A stretch of DNA of 64,000 nt from Melieria omissa (Eukaryota; Arthropoda; Insecta; Diptera; Ulidiidae): positions 127,596,787 through 127,660,786 of the forward strand of contig OZ020268.1 of assembly GCA_963971225.1 (NCBI GenBank), given 5' to 3'. The translations under genes and the position numbers were made by a program. Of the stretch, positions 1 through 11,759 are shown in pieces. Each line of letters begins with the position of its first letter. Within the stretch, counting starts at the first letter, position 1. A model generated the notes under the pieces. The model worked only from the letters and a program-made list of their open reading frames with translations. It was not told the DNA's origin and made no database searches.

Positions 1-313
1 GTGAACAGAAGCTAAAGATTTAGAATAGAATAGATTTAATATTAGATTCATTCTTAATCATCTTACAGCATTTTTGGGCTTAAAGACAACTTTTTTTTTG
101 CACTATTAATAACAATAAAATATTATTGGATTTTTTATTTCGTTGTCATTTTTATTTTCAGTTCTAAAAATTGAAGACGCAAAATATACATTTTTTTTAT
201 GAACATATTTTGACATACGTATACAAATACATGAATACATAAGCTGTGCGACATTTGAATTCGAATTTTTCTAAAATTCATTAACAGAAATACATACTTA
301 CATATTTCCTTAA
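1..313. other. AT-rich intergenic sequence
   Basis: No coding pattern, RNA gene or repeat border is visible. The stretch is AT-rich with homopolymer runs and ends at the TTAA target of the MITE that follows. Confidence 0.6.
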
Positions 314-550
314 CCCTTTCGGGACGGAGTTTAATTTTGAAATCCAAAATACTCTCAGTAGAAATGTTCTCATGTTATGAATGTCGAGATTAGAAAATTA
401 TATTGGATGCTCACAAATTCTGAAATCATCTTTTTATGCCGGAACACCGAAATAGAAAAACTATTTTGCGTGGGTCGTAAGATTTGAATATTTCTTTTGG
501 GAGGCGTTAAAAACTTGCTGGGACCTATTATCCCAGTAGTCCCGAAAGGG
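314..550. mobile_element. TTAA-target MITE, copy 1 (piggyBac-like)
   Basis: The element is 237 bp and non-coding, with terminal inverted repeats starting CCCTTTCGGGAC. It is flanked by TTAA on the left (310-313) and TTGA on the right (551-554), which reads as a once-perfect TTAA duplication with one substitution. TTAA targets and CCC...GGG ends are the hallmark of the piggyBac superfamily, so I infer a non-autonomous piggyBac-like element. A second copy of exactly the same length lies inverted at 7019-7255. Confidence 0.8.
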
Positions 551-554
551 TTGA

Positions 555-2020
555 AAAACTACAACAAAATCGTAAAGGATGAACTGCTAGAGCAACCACA
601 ATCAGAAAAGTAAGGGATATTTTTCGTGAAGCGTAAACTTTACAGCGGTTGTTTATTGGTTTATTCCGGTTGAATACTTCAACAGTTTATACGATTATAC
701 CTCTCTCTCAAACATATTATTTGATGTAATTGGAGTCCCAACTAACTAGTAATTTCATCTCGTTTTTTTTTTTGTGAGGAAAACCACGTGTGGCAATTGC
801 TTCTAATTATATCCTCCAAATATTTCACTACGTAGAAAAAATAAAATTTAAAATAATCGAGTAGTGGAAATCAAGTGTGGCATAGTGTAGGTATGTGTGG
901 ATGTACACATCCACACACACATACACACACACCCACAGATAAAGTTATATGCCATCGGAATTCAGTGACACAACAAGTAGCGAAGCACAGTTTTCTATTT
1001 TCTATCTATTTACAAGTACCATTGCATTTGTTACGTCTGCGCACTATCGTAGCGACCTGTGTGCTTCCGGGTACAGAACTATGAGGGTATTCCCTCAGCT
1101 ACACTTGTGGATTCCTTTTATTCTTAATCTACCCTCGCTTTGCCATAGTTATCACCGCTACGCAATCTAACGGAACTCCATAAATGTAGTTGATGGTTCT
1201 TTCAAATGAAAATATCCATTATTGCAGGCTACGCATATTTTTTGAAACAAAGTTATTTTTTAAGTCGAGTACTTTGGCAAAAAAAAAAGATGAAAACATA
1301 CTCGTACGTATGAAGTTTGCTCTCGGAAACGCTCTTTGTTTCCTTCGTTCTCCCAAACACTTTGACATTTCTCTTTATTTACATACATACGTTACACACA
1401 GCACACGTGGAGAGAACTTCCAAAGCACACAAATAAGTTTTCGTGTGGGTGTGCAGCAAGGGATGAGATTTTACATTCACCGGTGAACCTTCTAAACCGA
1501 TACCAAACGCAAGCAAATGTACATAGTTTCGCTTAAACAAGGTTATATTTGCCAAACTTTTAAGATAAAGATATACTATAAGAAATGTTATATCATATAA
1601 GAAACCTTAAGTCATTGTAAAACACATTAACCAATTGTTTCCTTTGAGCGGTTTCTTACATTGGAAAGAGGAAAATAAGAAGAAAGGTATAAAAAGCAAA
1701 AGGGCAGATAAGGCAGATAAGCAAAGGTTCCAGAAGAAGCCGTGTAAAAAAAAACCGTGTAAAAAAAGACATTGATCGTATACAAAAATGGGTGATTTGT
1801 TCCTAATCTCTAAAACCTATTAAAATTTCTTTACCAAACACGTCTTATTGCATTGACAGTTCACAAAATATTAACACGTTTCAATTGCTCTGACCAGTAA
1901 ATTTTATTGTATGCACATAAAGGGAATTCCCCTAAATTAGTGCTATTCACATTTGCTTTGACCAGTAAAAATTGCTTGTACGCGCTAAAAGGGAATTCAC
2001 TTAAATCTTTAAGCTAGTGT
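555..2020. other. Intergenic, no gene recognised
   Basis: This stretch holds short overlapping ORFs of up to 98 codons (875-1486) without a recognisable domain, a CA-rich simple repeat near 905-940, and scattered copies of a short motif (accgtgtaaaaa) that recurs at 1740-1770 and 2160-2260. The motif suggests degenerate transposon debris. I see no RNA gene. Confidence 0.5.
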
Positions 2021-2028
2021 TCGCAAAC

Positions 2029-2057
2029 TATCGATAGCACTATCGATACTATCGATG
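2029..2057. promoter_or_regulatory. Cluster of three TATCGATA-type (DRE-like) sites
   Basis: TATCGATA occurs at 2029-2036 and 2041-2048, and TATCGATG at 2050-2057. In Drosophila TATCGATA is the DREF element and also contains the BEAF-32 core CGATA. The flank starts GTGTTCGC, which resembles a hAT terminus, so the cluster may instead be the end of a transposon. Function is inferred only. Confidence 0.35.
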
Positions 2058-2387
2058 GTTTCAGACTTTTTTCTTTCATAAATACTTTTTTGTGATATGA
2101 ACATACTTCGCAAAAATTAAATTTGACAAAAAAAATTTAAATACATAAAATTTCAAATCGTGCTAAATGGAATAAAATCGTGTAAAAAAATTAAAAATAT
2201 TCAATTTTCAAACCGTGTTATATCAAAACCGTGTAAAAAAAGACCGTGTAAAAACAGACTTAGGTGTACTATGAAATTAGAGACGTTCGGCTAACGAAAG
2301 CGTGAAGTCTTTCCACGTACATGGGAATAAATATTAGCTTCAATTGCGAATATTAATATAAGTCCTTGTAAAGCACTGTAAAAGATT

Positions 2388-2480
2388 AAATCTTGATTGT
2401 GCAATGATTGTTTAAACGAATAAACTAAATCTCAATGAAATCTTAATTGTGCATTGATTGTTTAAACGAATAAACTAAAC
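2388..2480 (+). repeat. 50-bp tandem duplication
   Basis: The unit aaatcttgattgtgcaatga... begins at 2388 and recurs at 2438 with three or four substitutions. Both copies contain the same downstream phrase ending gtttaaacgaataaact. It is non-coding. Confidence 0.75.
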
Positions 2481-2904
2481 TAAAGACCGGCATCACAGTT
2501 ATCTAGTATTATTTAAAAATAATTTCATGATAATCAATCTGGTCTTTAACAAGTTAGTACAGAGTCAAATATAAGTATTTACTGCTATTCAAACAGGTTA
2601 GTCCTCCAACCCGAAGAGCTGCAGAACAAGTCTAAAAAATCGCTGGACCTGTTCATCTGAGCTTTCGCAAAATGTGTTTTATTAAGGGGAAGGTTTCTGT
2701 ATACTTTGCCGTTTTGGATAGAAAAGGGGCGACCTCATACATTTACTTTAGGACATACTGGATATTGTTTTATGATTAGTTGTACAAATTTAGTTTGTAC
2801 AAATTATATGTTCACACATACACAATAAACAAACAGACCTAAACACAGACTGTGAAGTAAAGATGGACCACAGTAAAAACATTTAAGACTTTATTTATTT
2901 ATTT

Positions 2905-3300
2905 TACTAGCAGCGCCCCGCGGCTTTGCACACAAGCTTAAAGTCAATGGGCCCAATAAAACAAGTGTTTTTCTTAAAACTCCGTATGGACGGCGCTACG
3001 CCCCATTTATGCAATGTTAAAGTTACGCGGAAATTTTAGACACAAAAATCTGCCACGCCCCTTGTCCTACGCCCATAAATTTTTACCAGTAGAATGACAC
3101 ATCTATGGGACGACAGTACACAAAATGTGAATGCTATCCGACTTATTATTCTGAGGTTGTTTCATATTAAACTTTTGGGTTGTAGAGGAGGTGACATACC
3201 CCCTCATTCAATACCCACCCCATTCCATTGGAATTTTAGTGTCGTGTGACCAACAAATAAGCCTTACATAACAATAGTACAGAAACAATATTCTTTCCAG
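2905..3300 (-). repeat. Dispersed repeat R2, internally deleted copy
   Basis: The left end (ccccgcggctttgcac and agtcaatgggcccaataaa) and the right end (gtcgtgtgaccaacaaataa) match, in reverse orientation, the two ends of the element at 54290-55029. The middle is shortened. Reverse complements of phrases such as gacaaggggcgtggca occur inside. I cannot assign R2 to a superfamily. There is no open coding frame beyond chance ORFs. Confidence 0.65.
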
Positions 3301-3597
3301 TATTATTTTTGAAATTGGAGTATTGAACCACAATTTAATGCACTTTTGAAATATTTGTCATGAATATTCCAGTATGTCCTAAAATGTAGCTGGAGTCTGC
3401 TCTTTCTTGAATTTCGATGTTGTGGCTCTATCTTACCGATGACGCCTTGTGACAAGTCCTTAAACTCCGGAATTGTAGGGGGTTTATTTTGCATAGGGCA
3501 GAGATCTCGTGGTACAATGATACGCATTCTTCCTCTGACACCTTGTACATGACCTAAGCACTGTTGCAGATAGGTATGACTAGCATCATCTATACTT

Positions 3598-3598
3598 C

Positions 3599-3634
<36 letters not shown>

Positions 3635-3640
3635 AATTAT
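3598..3640. repeat. (TA)n microsatellite
   Basis: Uninterrupted alternating TA with single-base breaks, lying at the outer border of the R2 copy that begins next to it. Confidence 0.85.
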
Positions 3641-4045
3641 TGTCTGTTGGTTGGTCACACGACACTAAAACTCTAAAACTAGAAGGCCGATTGAACTGAA
3701 TTTTTAACGGAATGTTTGTCTTGACTAAAAGTCGGTACACCACATAGTATGAACACGACCCGACAAGTGGGCGTGGCACCCCCATACAACCTGATTTGCT
3801 ATATGGAATATCGTCGGAATTCTAAGTAGGACAGCATTGAAGTTTGGTATAGAGCCATCGTTTAGGTGTGTTGTTTCAATGGTAAGATTCACGAGCTTTG
3901 CATACCACCCAAATTTTTTGTATAACCTTGGACACATATGTAGGTCACGAATGAGAGCGTAAAATGAGAAGCTGTGAAGAAAGTTCCGATCGCATGCGCA
4001 TTGTGCGAAAAGCTCGACAAACTGTGTGATTATAGGTGCCACCAA
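3641..4045 (+). repeat. Dispersed repeat R2, truncated copy
   Basis: It starts with ggttggtcacacgacactaa next to a TA repeat, as do the copies at 46015 and 54290. It then follows the same order of phrases (gaaggccgattgaactgaat, gggcgtggcacc, gacagcattgaa, gtttaggtgtgt) and stops abruptly at a T-rich stretch. Confidence 0.65.
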
Positions 4046-5240
4046 TATTTTTTTTTTAATAAGATTATATTATTTTTTTTGAATATTATAAGGTACGAAA
4101 GGGTCATTATTTTTTATTTAGGTTTTTAAAAAATAAAGGAATTATTTTTATGAATAAGTATTTATTTTTTATGTTATGTTTGTTTGTTTATTCTTTATTT
4201 ACTTAAAGTATAATTCGTTTGTTGAAAAATTATGATTTTGGTGCTTGATGTGGTGATTTTAATTTCAACTAGAATATTAAAAAAAAAACGAAATTCGGTT
4301 TCTGCCCAAAAAAGTGGTTTCGGTCAGACACTAGTTATATTATGTATTACTGTTTTCTAAAAGTAATATCGTTATAATACATATTACTTGAAAATAAAAC
4401 TAATATATTAAAAATAAGTTAAATTACTTCCAAAACTTACTACTAACTAACGACAACTATTTAGTCCGCGTTGATGTTGTGTACTCGTAAATAATTCTTG
4501 CTGAATACCTAATCTTTAAGTTCCTTGCGACCTTATTCACTTATTCATAAGAATTAAACAAAAAATTATTCCCCATAACGATTTGGACATCCCTGGTTGC
4601 CATCATTGTCCACCCAGTTTGCACAAAGTCGTTTCGATGGTAACCACTGAATATTGGTTTTATAACTCCAAAGTAATGTTCACCAAAAAACAAAAAATGT
4701 GTTATTGCAAAATCCTAAAGTGCTGTTACCCCTATAAAATGTTAGTCATGCCCACCTGACGCATCTTCTTTGCATGCCCACTAAGTGACTTTGTGTAGAC
4801 TCTATAAGGTTAGCCACACCTGCCTGACACGAATCTCACCTGCCTGATACGAAGCTCCGTCGTATTTAAATATAAGGTTGATCATACCCACCTGTTACTG
4901 TATGTTTGAAAGAGTCTTCTTGAAATGTGTGCATTATCTTACAGTTTTCAGGAAATGGACCATATTTCGAAGGGGTATGGACTAAGGCGTTCAATCCTGA
5001 AGCAGTTTAGATGCCCCGGAATTTGCGGACCTAAAAGTGGCTGTCCCGAGATCTAGAGATTTTTTGGGATTTTTCGGGATTTCAATCCATACAACTTTTC
5101 CAGCAGATAATTATAGAAGCTAGTAACAATTTTATACAATTTTTTACATACTATTTTTTTGTTAAGCTGGCGTTGTTATGAATAGGTTTTTATTTTAACA
5201 AAGCTTGTATGAAATGAATTTTGGACTTTAGACCTGTACT
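4046..5240. other. Intergenic, with degenerate hAT-like remnant and CACCTG-bearing repeats
   Basis: 4328-4420 carries the phrases ctagttatatta and aaagtaatatcgttataata, which resemble the hAT-type MITE at 49663-50257. 4735-4895 holds three or four degenerate copies of a unit like tataaggttagtcatacccacctg. 5040-5100 holds cccgag/gggatt phrases shared with the repeats near 13560 and 56590. No gene is visible. Confidence 0.5.
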
Positions 5241-5252
5241 GTTGACAATTGA

Positions 5253-5566
5253 ATTAAGTAAAAGAAGTAATCGCCCTGAAGCGGCCAGTTTTGGTCAAAA
5301 GGTGAGGAAATGTGTTCTATCAGGATAATGCTAGGTTACACACATCGATAATGACTCGCCAGATGCTGTAGGAGCTTGTAACAATTATACATCCACCTTT
5401 TAGTTCGGACCTGGCACTTAGTGCCAGGTCCATCAAACGTTCCACCTGCAGCGAATGATTTTGCTGATAAAAAGTTTACCTCAAAATAAGTGGAAATGGC
5501 ATAATGAAAATACCTTCAACATGGAAACACGTTATCGAACGAAACGATGCATATTTGACCTAAATC
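5253..5566 (+). pseudogene. Mariner transposase relic (catalytic part and C-terminus)
   Basis: Translated fragments in order are KRPVLVKR, then FYQDNARLHTS (the mariner QDNARPHTS block that carries the second catalytic Asp), then HPPFSSDLALS (the PPYSPDLAPSD block), then FADKKFTSK, and at 5502-5564 a stretch reading GIMKIPSTWKHVIERNDAYL, typical of mariner C-termini. In-frame stops and a gap between the PDLAPSD-like block and the C-terminal block show that it is dead. The N-terminal DNA-binding part is missing. The family is mariner (DD34D type) from these motifs. I cannot tell the subfamily. Confidence 0.8.
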
Positions 5567-5577
5567 GAATCATTCCA

Positions 5578-6191
5578 AATATGCTAAAATAAGCCTTCAA
5601 ATTCATGCAAAAATAATGGATTTCATTTTACTATACCTTATAGATTTAATGGTTTGTCCTGACTGACTGATTTATGATCGCCGAGCGCCGGTGGCATTTT
5701 TAACAAGCGCATTGTTATAAGTGTGTCTGAAAAAACATGATATAATTTGTTTTTTAACTCAAAATCTGACGTGGTCAATAAATGGTTAAAAGAAACGTGA
5801 TTTAGTAGTCATATTGATTTTAGACTCGAAAACTTCTCCAAACCAGAAATTTTTTATATATGCATGCTTCTCAGTTTTCGAAAATCCACATCAAACCGGT
5901 TAAAAGTTTAAATGGAGAAACTTAATTTAATCGGCAGGTAATACCTTGAAGTCAGTAAAGACCACATCAATGAAGTCATAAAATTCATGCGTTTAAAAAC
6001 GCCGAGTACTGCTATTTCATAATATGCACGTTGAAGAAAACATTTAAAAAGAAAACAAGCCGTAACATGCAAATGTTGAGTATAGAAAAAATTCATGGAT
6101 TTACGTGCTGCAAATTTTAATGCCTAAAAAGTAGATGATTTTTCTTACCTCAGTTTTCATTTCTCAGCTAAGTTTGCTTTCTTCCATTTTT
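5578..6191 (+). repeat. 614-bp tandem duplication, unit 1
   Basis: The unit starts aatatgctaaaataagcctt and runs to cttcttccatttt. The next base begins an apparently identical copy 614 bp downstream. The 62-codon minus-strand ORF it contains is the same in both copies and has no recognisable domain. Confidence 0.95.
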
Positions 6192-6805
6192 AATATGCTA
6201 AAATAAGCCTTCAAATTCATGCAAAAATAATGGATTTCATTTTACTATACCTTATAGATTTAATGGTTTGTCCTGACTGACTGATTTATGATCGCCGAGC
6301 GCCGGTGGCATTTTTAACAAGCGCATTGTTATAAGTGTGTCTGAAAAAACATGATATAATTTGTTTTTTAACTCAAAATCTGACGTGGTCAATAAATGGT
6401 TAAAAGAAACGTGATTTAGTAGTCATATTGATTTTAGACTCGAAAACTTCTCCAAACCAGAAATTTTTTATATATGCATGCTTCTCAGTTTTCGAAAATC
6501 CACATCAAACCGGTTAAAAGTTTAAATGGAGAAACTTAATTTAATCGGCAGGTAATACCTTGAAGTCAGTAAAGACCACATCAATGAAGTCATAAAATTC
6601 ATGCGTTTAAAAACGCCGAGTACTGCTATTTCATAATATGCACGTTGAAGAAAACATTTAAAAAGAAAACAAGCCGTAACATGCAAATGTTGAGTATAGA
6701 AAAAATTCATGGATTTACGTGCTGCAAATTTTAATGCCTAAAAAGTAGATGATTTTTCTTACCTCAGTTTTCATTTCTCAGCTAAGTTTGCTTTCTTCCA
6801 TTTTT
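6192..6805 (+). repeat. 614-bp tandem duplication, unit 2
   Basis: This copy is contiguous with unit 1, and I saw no differences on reading through. The lack of divergence indicates either a very recent duplication or an assembly artefact such as a collapsed or expanded haplotype. Confidence 0.95.
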
Positions 6806-7018
6806 TACTCTAGAAAAAGGAAATGGGGGAATTTATTTGATGTCACTTCCACGAATGAGTTGTTGTATTGGTTTATGTGTAAAACCATACATTTTCGCAT
6901 TGCAACCCAAATTATTATTTCATGTAAATGTACGATTTTCTCTTTACTCTACCGTGGGGCGACACATACATACTAGGGTAGTATAATAGGCCGTTCATGT
7001 GCGCAGTCTACTACTTAA

Positions 7019-7255
7019 CCCTTTCGGGACTACTGGGATAATACGTCCCAGCAGGTTTTTTAAGCCCCTCAAAACAATTATTCAAATCTTACGACCCACG
7101 CAAAATATTTCTTCAATTTCGGTGTTCTCGCATAATAAGATGATTTCAGAATTTGTGAGCATCCAATATAATTTTCTAACTCCAACATTCATGGCATGAG
7201 AATATTTCTACTAAGAGTATTTTGGATTACAAAATTAAACTCCGTCCCGAAAGGG
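7019..7255. mobile_element. TTAA-target MITE, copy 2 (piggyBac-like)
   Basis: The element is 237 bp, bounded by CCCTTTCGGGAC and GTCCCGAAAGGG, with a perfect TTAA at 7015-7018 and 7256-7259. Its sequence is the reverse complement of the 314-550 element with scattered substitutions. It is non-coding and presumably mobilised in trans by a piggyBac-type transposase. Confidence 0.85.
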
Positions 7256-7259
7256 TTAA

Positions 7260-8305
7260 AGTTTTTAATAAAAGTGAATATTTTGAATGTCTGCCTTTTG
7301 GTTACGTTGGCCTAGTTACACAATGAAACCCACATAAGTGCCTACCTGGTTTAAGTAACTAATATTTGTAAGCACTATTCGCTATATACGCTTAAGTACT
7401 CCACCTGCTTGAGTATGCTAAGTATATTTTAAAATCGTAATATAACTTTAACGTATTCCTGAACATTTGTTTTTGTATCCTAATACACAAATAAAAAGCT
7501 GAACTTTTTAAAACCCGCTTCGAATGGGACACTTGTTCCACAGTACCTACCACAAAGGTGCCACAATAAATAATACAATTTTAATAATATATATGAACTA
7601 AAGTTGTACAACCATGTTTATACATATAAGTACTCAAAAAGACAGATGTTTAAATGAGTATGGCTCCACATATAGGAAATATGTGCCTACGCGTCACACA
7701 CAATGCGACGACCGCATTACGTTTGCGTGTACTATTGAATCATTCATATAATTTTAAATGAAAATAAACTGCCGCAAATATTTGGTTCTGCAAAGTATTT
7801 TCACGAGTACGCGCGTGCCCTTTACCCAACCCAGGATGCTCCAAACGAGTACTTCTACTTGCCCAATATTTGTAAACAACGTTTGAAGCGGTTTGAACAT
7901 ACATGGTACATATGTACACTTACTTTTGTACGCCGTAACTTGTTGAACTTACAATATATCCCTATTTGATTCATCAAAACAACAATCCTTTTTTTTTTGT
8001 TAAAACAATACGTTCTTTTAATACAACTAACATACAAAGGCGTTTCCCGTTTCGCTTACATCGATTTCGTAATTTATTTATTTAAAGTATCTGAAAATTC
8101 AAAAAATTACCAAACATTTGAGTTATATTTATTCTTTGCAATGTTTTCATGCCGATTACTCGTCCAACACCTACTTGACTACGTACACCAAGCTGAGAAA
8201 CCCATAATTCTACAAATATATCTGTCTAAAGATATATATATATATATGTTTCATATTTTCTTTTTTATTTCGCAGAATAATTTTATATTCACGTACTGCA
8301 TACAA
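7260..8305. other. Intergenic, no gene recognised
   Basis: AT-rich DNA with a short TA run near 8230-8250. The small ORFs (7855-8037 minus, 7997-8314 plus) are low-complexity and show no domain. Confidence 0.55.
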
Positions 8306-8309
8306 ATCT

Positions 8310-9430
8310 TATAGCGTAGGAGGAGTGAAAGATCCGCGTGACTAACCTTACATATCCTTTGCTTACCAGGTAAAATACAAAAGCGTATAGCAACGAATAG
8401 TCGACATTTATAAGTAAGGTGTATTGCAGGTGGACGTGGTAAATGGCGTATGGTTGCAGTGATGACGCAGTGAAACATACAATCGGATTCGGATCGGATC
8501 GTAAACATTGCCTTCAAATTCATGGTATAGTTATAGCCCACTGCAGCGGACGAAATAGGTTTTCGTGAGCAATCTCGTATAGCTTATGTATATCTTAAGG
8601 AAACGCTGAATAGTTTGATATCCATATTGTCTTACAAAAGTATATCATACTATGTCAAGTATCAGGTGGATGAAGCCAATTTTATACGGCTTTTGTTTTC
8701 CTCTAATGCAACAATGAATCATATGTAGTCAATATTGCATTCAAGACATCTAACGGTGCTTCATTTTCTTGGTGGTTGCCTTACTTTGGTGTGAGCAATG
8801 TCATAAAACCTATGTTTGCCACAATGACACGCTGAATCGTTTTTCGGCTTATAAACATATACATCTGATTTCTATGCAGGCGGGCGTGATTACTTTTATA
8901 TAGCTTATGTTTAGCTACATGAAGCACAGCTGTATTAGCGGAAAGTGGGGTTGGCCGATTATACATAGTCCATGTTTGCCACAATTATGCGCTTATATTT
9001 AGTATACAATAGTTGAGTTTTGTTACCAAAGTGAGCATAAGAGGTGGGCCTATCTTCTTCTTGACTAGAACGACAGCACGATTACAAGACTAAGGCCTAG
9101 CCACCCGCAACCAACCGTGTTGTGCGTGCGAATGTTTTTACAAGGTTGGAAGGGACCTACAGTTTTATGCCGATTCCGAATGGCGAGTTGGGAGCTTTTT
9201 CGTAGGTAATTTTACTCTCAGAGGTTTGCCATTTCCTGCTGAGAGGACAGCCACCGACAGAAAAATTTTTGTTTTTCTTTTTTTTCGGTGTTAACGCAAC
9301 GGAGTATTGAACTCGCGGAGTCTTGACTCGCGGCCCAACGCACTAGTCAGCTGAGCTACGGCGGCTACCAAGGTGGGCCTATATATTACACTATTTTCGC
9401 ACATATGACATCCAAATCGGTTGAGTTATA
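8310..9430 (+). repeat. Dispersed repeat R1, interrupted by a SINE
   Basis: Phrases such as cgctgaatcgtttgat, gtgggcgtggcc, tatagcctatg and aaatcggttgagtta recur across the window (12640-13015, 25640-26020, 48000-49070, 50500-50755, 53740-54130). The copy is split by the SINE at 9054-9370, whose target duplication lies inside R1 sequence. It is non-coding. The superfamily is not determined. Confidence 0.6.
9054..9370 (-). mobile_element. tRNA-derived SINE, copy A
   Basis: Read on the minus strand the head is tRNA-like, with an A-box-type TAGCTCAGCTG followed by a degraded B box and then the SINE body. The tail is a short (AAG)n at 9054-9060. A 12-bp perfect target duplication aggtgggcctat flanks it at 9042-9053 and 9371-9382. 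The target lies within repeat R1, so this SINE is younger than that R1 copy. RNA polymerase III promoter elements are inferred from family knowledge. Confidence 0.85.
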
Positions 9431-11759
9431 AATAGATAAACAATACCTTGGTAACACGGTTGCCGCAAGCACCAAAAAAAACAACTAACTTCACTGGAAA
9501 AACAATAACCAAATCGGAACAAAAATAACAATTTTTTTATTAGATAGAACACAAAAACAACTCATTATCGCTGTTGCCACTCGACCAAAATGTTGTTAAC
9601 AATTTTCTAGAAAAGTAAGCATATACCATATGAACTAAAACGAAGTGTCGGTCGCTTTTCCCCTTTCCTCTGTGACAGCTTATGGTTGTCCTCTAAGCAT
9701 TGTTTGAACATAAATATTACTTTTGAATGTAAATTCGCTATATTACATACTAGCTGACCCGGCAAACTTCGTCTCCACATAATTTTTTTTTTTTTATAAT
9801 GCACAACCCGAAATGGCGAATTTATGGCGATGCAAATTGAAGAAGAAAACCAACTAAAGGAAGAGGAGGAGCTACTGATCAACGCAATTGAGACCCACAA
9901 ATGCAATGTTAAGACTAAGTTTCAGTAAAGAAATGGACTGCGCTTGATGGACTACGCGCCAATTTCAAAAACCGTTTTCATCATTTTTATCTACGCCACG
10001 CCCCTTGTTCAATACCCCGCACTATTCCCTCTGTCGAAAGGGAAAATGCTAGGTTGGTAATAAGTTTCACTGCTGTGCGTCTTATAGTTCAACGAAATAA
10101 TTGGGTCACAACAAATGTACCACGCCCCTTGTCAAATCTTACCAGTATAAATAGTAATAGTATAACAATTAATAAGACATAATATTTATATAAGCGCATA
10201 CTTAGTGCGTAGACAACCGTAATAATATGCTTTTGGAATATATTCGAAAACAACCGCTCGCCTCATACCTTTGAGAGACACTTCCTTCGACATAACTAAT
10301 AACTAATAACATAACTAATCAAAAACTGCAAAAAAAAATGCAACGCAATTTTTTGCACATGATCTCTCATTTGAACAATTCTATTATATAGAGGACTACC
10401 AAATGCCAAAATCACACCATCACCAAAAATCCAACAAAATCCAAACCTTCAAAAGCTTATTTTGGCCAAAGAGCCCGTTCACAGGAACCATAGTGCATCG
10501 GTACAAAAATCGAAGAAAACTTATGTAAATCGCTGTATTGAATCCGAAGGGAAATATTTTAAATAAAATAAATAGGTTTTGCTACAAAACTTGTTATTGT
10601 TTTAAAAAAGTCATGTTTACTTTGGAACGCGCTTTGTGAAACTACAATCTACAATATTATTACATTAAAAAGTATATTATCAAATAATGTATTGATTTTT
10701 CAACACACATTAAGACAATCATATGCATTGGTATAAAAAATATGTTTTGGCAGTACAGTGGAATGAAAGAAAATTACGACGCCTGCTGTTGGTTTGAGCC
10801 ATTTCGTCTGAAGCTTGTTCTGGAATGAGGTCCACATCTTTATGTATGAAGATCGAGGCAAGATCATTTCGTTTACCTTCGCAATGGTGTTTCTGAAATA
10901 GTTATTAATAAATCTTAACAAGGAAAACTACCTTTAATTTGTTGCTGTAGTTACTGATAAAATACATAAAACGTTGATCAGAAAATAGACTTTCGAAAAC
11001 GCAACGGGATCAAATTCCTGATCTCCAAAGTATGCTACGCATTTTCAACAGCTTAAAAGTAAAAAACAGACTTTCCTGCTAGTGTGGTAATGTACGTAGT
11101 ATGCGAAGTGATTAAGCTGGTTGATAAGCTGTGTGGGTTTTAACACCGAAGCCCTCCCTTGGTTAAGTAGTTTGCTAACATGTGCTGCATTCTCTGAAGA
11201 AAATATGCGGTGCTCAAGTTCAAAAACAATATTCGGTGCGAAATGAAGTCGCATTTATAAAGATTGGTAGACTCCCAGCTTTCGAACTATTTACCCATTT
11301 TCGTATCCACCTACTAACGTATTACTGCCACATTTCCGTTATGCTATCTTCCATCCCTCATAAATGGCAACAACAGCATTGTTTTAAGGCTTCGAAATAT
11401 TATCTTTTTGTCCGCTGTTTCCGCTGTTTTATTTCTACTTATATGTGTGTGTGTATGTATGTATGTGCGTATACATCACAATGCTTCACAATATTACCTA
11501 TATACATATGTATAGCAGGGTGGAAGTCAGCATTGTTGGTTGTAAAACTTCAGGCAACATTTTTGTATCAAGCACTTCAAATAAAAAAACAACGAATATA
11601 TGCATGAATTTTGAAGGGAAAAAGCAAAATTGTTGGGTAGTAAATATGTGTACTACATCTGACAACTTAGTTATCTGTCTCTCGAATGGTACGCAGAATC
11701 ATTTTCCTGATTAGTGGACTGCCTCGAACAACATGTAAAACCACCCAAGCTTTTCAAAA
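9431..11759. other. Intergenic with short repeat fragments
   Basis: 9750-9780 carries tagctgacccggcaaacttc, a short repeat end that resembles actagcgagcccgacgaact at 47347. 9990-10140 holds two ccacgccccttgtc phrases shared with R2. A TG/TATG microsatellite lies near 11443-11475. The ORFs at 10700-10921 (minus) and 11182-11607 (plus) have no domain I recognise. Confidence 0.5.

Noticed and set aside
3303..4045. 160- and 106-codon minus-strand ORFs
   Set aside because: They overlap non-coding repeat R2 and a TA microsatellite. The translation includes a repetitive YIYIYIYVYIY stretch.
5407..5431. Perfect 11-bp palindrome with tta loop as an operator or terminator
   Set aside because: It falls in the mariner transposase relic at the decayed PDLAPSD-coding block, so the symmetry is probably incidental.
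5908..6710. Two identical 62-codon minus-strand ORFs as a duplicated gene
   Set aside because: They are identical because the whole 614-bp unit is duplicated. The frame has no domain.
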